Positions 61,686 through 64,000 of a DNA stretch of 64,000 bases are shown piece by piece. A program made the position numbers and the translations under genes. Position 1 is the first letter of the stretch. Each line of letters begins with the position of its first letter. The stretch spans positions 21,699,387 to 21,763,386 of the forward strand of contig JAGTTD010000014.1 in NCBI GenBank assembly GCA_018398585.1, given 5' to 3'. The notes under the pieces are model-generated. The model made no database searches. It had not been told where the DNA came from and saw only the letters and a list, made by a program, of their open reading frames with translations. Origin of the DNA: Simmondsia chinensis. Its lineage: Eukaryota > Streptophyta > Magnoliopsida > Caryophyllales > Simmondsiaceae.

Positions 61686-64000
61686 ATAGAATTGATTTGA
61701 ATCCCTATTCCGTAGCTGAAAATGACCAAAATCCCTACTCCGTTGCTCGAAATTGATTTGAATCTTCACTCCATAGCTCGAAAAGACCAACTTGACCAAA
61801 ATCCTCACTCCTTAGCTCAATATGACCAAATTGGCCAAAATCTCCACTACGTAACATGATATGATCAAAATTAATCAAAATCCTCACTCCTTCATTTGAA
61901 ATGACCAAATTGATCAAAATTTTCACTCCTCAGTTTGAAATGACCAAATTGACCAAAATCCGCAGTCCATAGTTCGAAATTAACAAACTGACCAAAATCA
62001 CCACGTTGCACTCGAAATGACAAAACAAACCAAATCCCGTACTATGTTGCTTGAAATAACCTATTTGACAAAAATCCCCACTCCGTAACTCGAAATGCCC
62101 AAATTGAATAAAATCCCCATTCTGTAGCTTGAAATGACAAAATTGACCCCCACTCCATTGTTTAAAATGATCAAATTGACAAAATCCCAAGTCCATGGTT
62201 CGAACTGACCATATTGACCAAAATCCATGCTCAAAATGACGAAACTAACACAAATCCGAACTATATAGCTCAAAAAGATCAAATTGAGAAATCCCCACTC
62301 TGTAGCTCGAAATGACTAAATTGACAAAAAAATCCCCACTTTGTTGCTCGCAATGACTAAATTGACCAAAATCCTCACTCTGTTGCATGAAATGACCAAA
62401 TTGACCAAAATGCCAATCCATTGCTCAAAATGACCAAATTAACCAAAATCCCACTCCATAGCTCGAAATGACTAAATTGACAAAATTATCCTTAGCTTAA
62501 AATGACCTAATAGACCAAAATCTCCATTCCTTAGCTCGAAATGACAAAATTGACAAAAATCCCAACTGCATAGCTTGAAATGACCAAATTGACCAAAATC
62601 CTAACTCCGTAGCAAGAAATGAGCAATTTGACCAAAATCCCCGCTCCAGTCTTCGAAGTGACCATATTGACAAAAATCCCAAATCTGTAGCTCAAGATGA
62701 CCAAATTGACTGAAGCCCCTATCTGTCACTCGAAATGAACATATTGACCGAAATCCACACTCCGTTGCTTGAAATGACAAAATTACACAATCCTCACTCC
62801 TTTGCTAGAATTGACCAAAGTGAAAAGAATCCCCACGCTATAGCTCGAAATGACAAAATTGACCAAAATCTCCATTCCAGCTCTTGAAATGACCAAATTG
62901 ACAAAAATTCCCTGTCGATTGCTCGAAATGACCAAAATCCCCACTCCGTTGCTCGAGATGACAAAATTGACCAAAATACCCACGTTGTTGCTTGAAATGA
63001 CCAAAGTGACAGAAAACCTCACTCCGTTGATCGAAATGACCAAATATACCAAAATCCGCACTTCGTGCTCGAAATGAAAAAACTGACCAAAATTCCCACT
63101 TTGTTGCTAGAAGTAACCCAATTGACAAAAATCCCCACTCCCTAGCTCGAAATGACCAAGTTGACCAAGATCCCCACTTCGTTGCTCGAAACGACCAAGT
63201 TGTCCAAAATCTGCATGCCATTGCTCAAAATGACAAAATTGAGAGAAATCTCCACTAGGTTCCTCAAAAGGACCAAACTGACAAAATACCCGCCTCGTTG
63301 GTCGAAATTACCAGATTGACCAAAGTCTCCACTCCGTAGCCCGAAATGACCAGCATGACAAGAATCCTCACTTCTTAGCTCAAAATGACCAAATTGAATA
63401 AATCCCCACTCCATAGCTCGAAATCATCGAATAGAGCAAAATCCCCATTGTGTTGCTCGAAATGCCCGAATTGACAAAAATCCAAACTCTGTAGCTAGAA
63501 GGGACCAAATTCACCAAAATCCGCTACTTTCGTGCTCGAAATGACTAAATTGATCAAAATCCCGACTCCTTTGCTCAAAATGACCAAATTGACCAAAATC
63601 CCTATATTGTTGCTCGAGATGACCAAATTGACAAAAATACTCACTCCGTTGCTCGAAATGACCAAAATGGCAAAACTCCTCAGTCATGAAATGACGAAGT
63701 GACCAAAATCCTCTCTTCGTGGTCGAAACTAAGAACCTGACTCTACTGTGTTGCTCGAAATGACCAAATTGACCAAAACCCCCCTATGTTGCGCAAAATG
63801 ACAAAATTGAGGAAAATCCCCACTCCGTAGCTTGAAGTCACCAAAGTGACCAAAATCCACTCTCCTCTGTTTGAAATGACCAGATTGACCAAAATTCTAA
63901 CTTCAAAGCTCAAAATGACCAAATTGACTAAAATCGCTACTTTGTAGCTCGAAATCACCAAATTGAACAAAATTCCCTCTCCGTAGCTCGAAATGAGCAA
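61686..64000 (+). repeat. tandem array of a unit of about 39 bp, runs off the right edge
   Basis: About 59 imperfect units. Each contains GCTCGAAATGACCAAATTG and GACCAAAATCC and a variable CACTCCGTT/GTAG end. Most are 38-40 bp. Because 39 is a multiple of three, minus-strand frames stay open for up to 127 codons and show a 13-residue period (ILVNLVISSNGVG). These frames have stops and shifts in neighbouring units and are taken as by-products of the repeat, not genes. Confidence 0.9.

Noticed and set aside
61735..63414. Several minus-strand open frames of 60-127 codons rich in ILVNLVIS
   Set aside because: They follow from a 39-bp repeat with no stop in one frame. Neighbouring units shift and stop, and no start context or domain is seen.

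Overview
The window is nuclear DNA of a flowering plant: AT-rich, with spliceosomal introns, plant-type LTR retrotransposons, RTE- and L1-type LINEs, SINEs and many small inverted-repeat transposons. The species cannot be fixed from the sequence. The one recognisable host gene is on the minus strand. It is the N-terminal part of BEACH domain-containing protein B (BCHB), resolved here as 15 coding exons from the ATG at 49492 to a splice donor after 5238. All exon phases agree and together they give 1092 codons without a stop. The later exons (ConA-like, PH-BEACH and WD40 parts of the family) are not seen and should lie left of the window, so the last intron is longer than 5.2 kb.

Layout. 1-3951: two nested, broken Ty3/gypsy elements. 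3957-4269: an RTE LINE 3' tail. 5238-49492: BCHB, with about 93% of this span intron. Its introns hold three long RTE LINE copies, a Ty1/copia element with both LTRs and a 5-bp target duplication, a 1.5-kb solo LTR, an 8-bp-TSD (hAT-like) element with another foldback inside, a 9-bp-TSD (Mutator-like) foldback MITE, other MITEs and several SINEs. 49493-61685: upstream intergenic DNA, all transposon debris as far as I can read: a fourth RTE LINE inside a minisatellite-like element, a gypsy remnant with LTR-like direct repeats, a second copy of the 9-bp-TSD MITE inside a larger foldback. 61686-64000: a tandem array of a unit of about 39 bp that runs off the right edge.

The most interesting system is a SINE family with a 5S rRNA-derived head (four copies, two with clear 15-bp target site duplications). 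Its 3' tail matches the 3' end of the RTE LINEs in the same window. This looks like a SINE and its LINE partner side by side, with a 5S-type internal Pol III promoter. A second point is that the 39-bp array shares its core words with the degenerate internal repeats of dispersed elements elsewhere in the window, which suggests where the satellite came from. Statements on similarity to known families rest on recall of family features, not on a database search.
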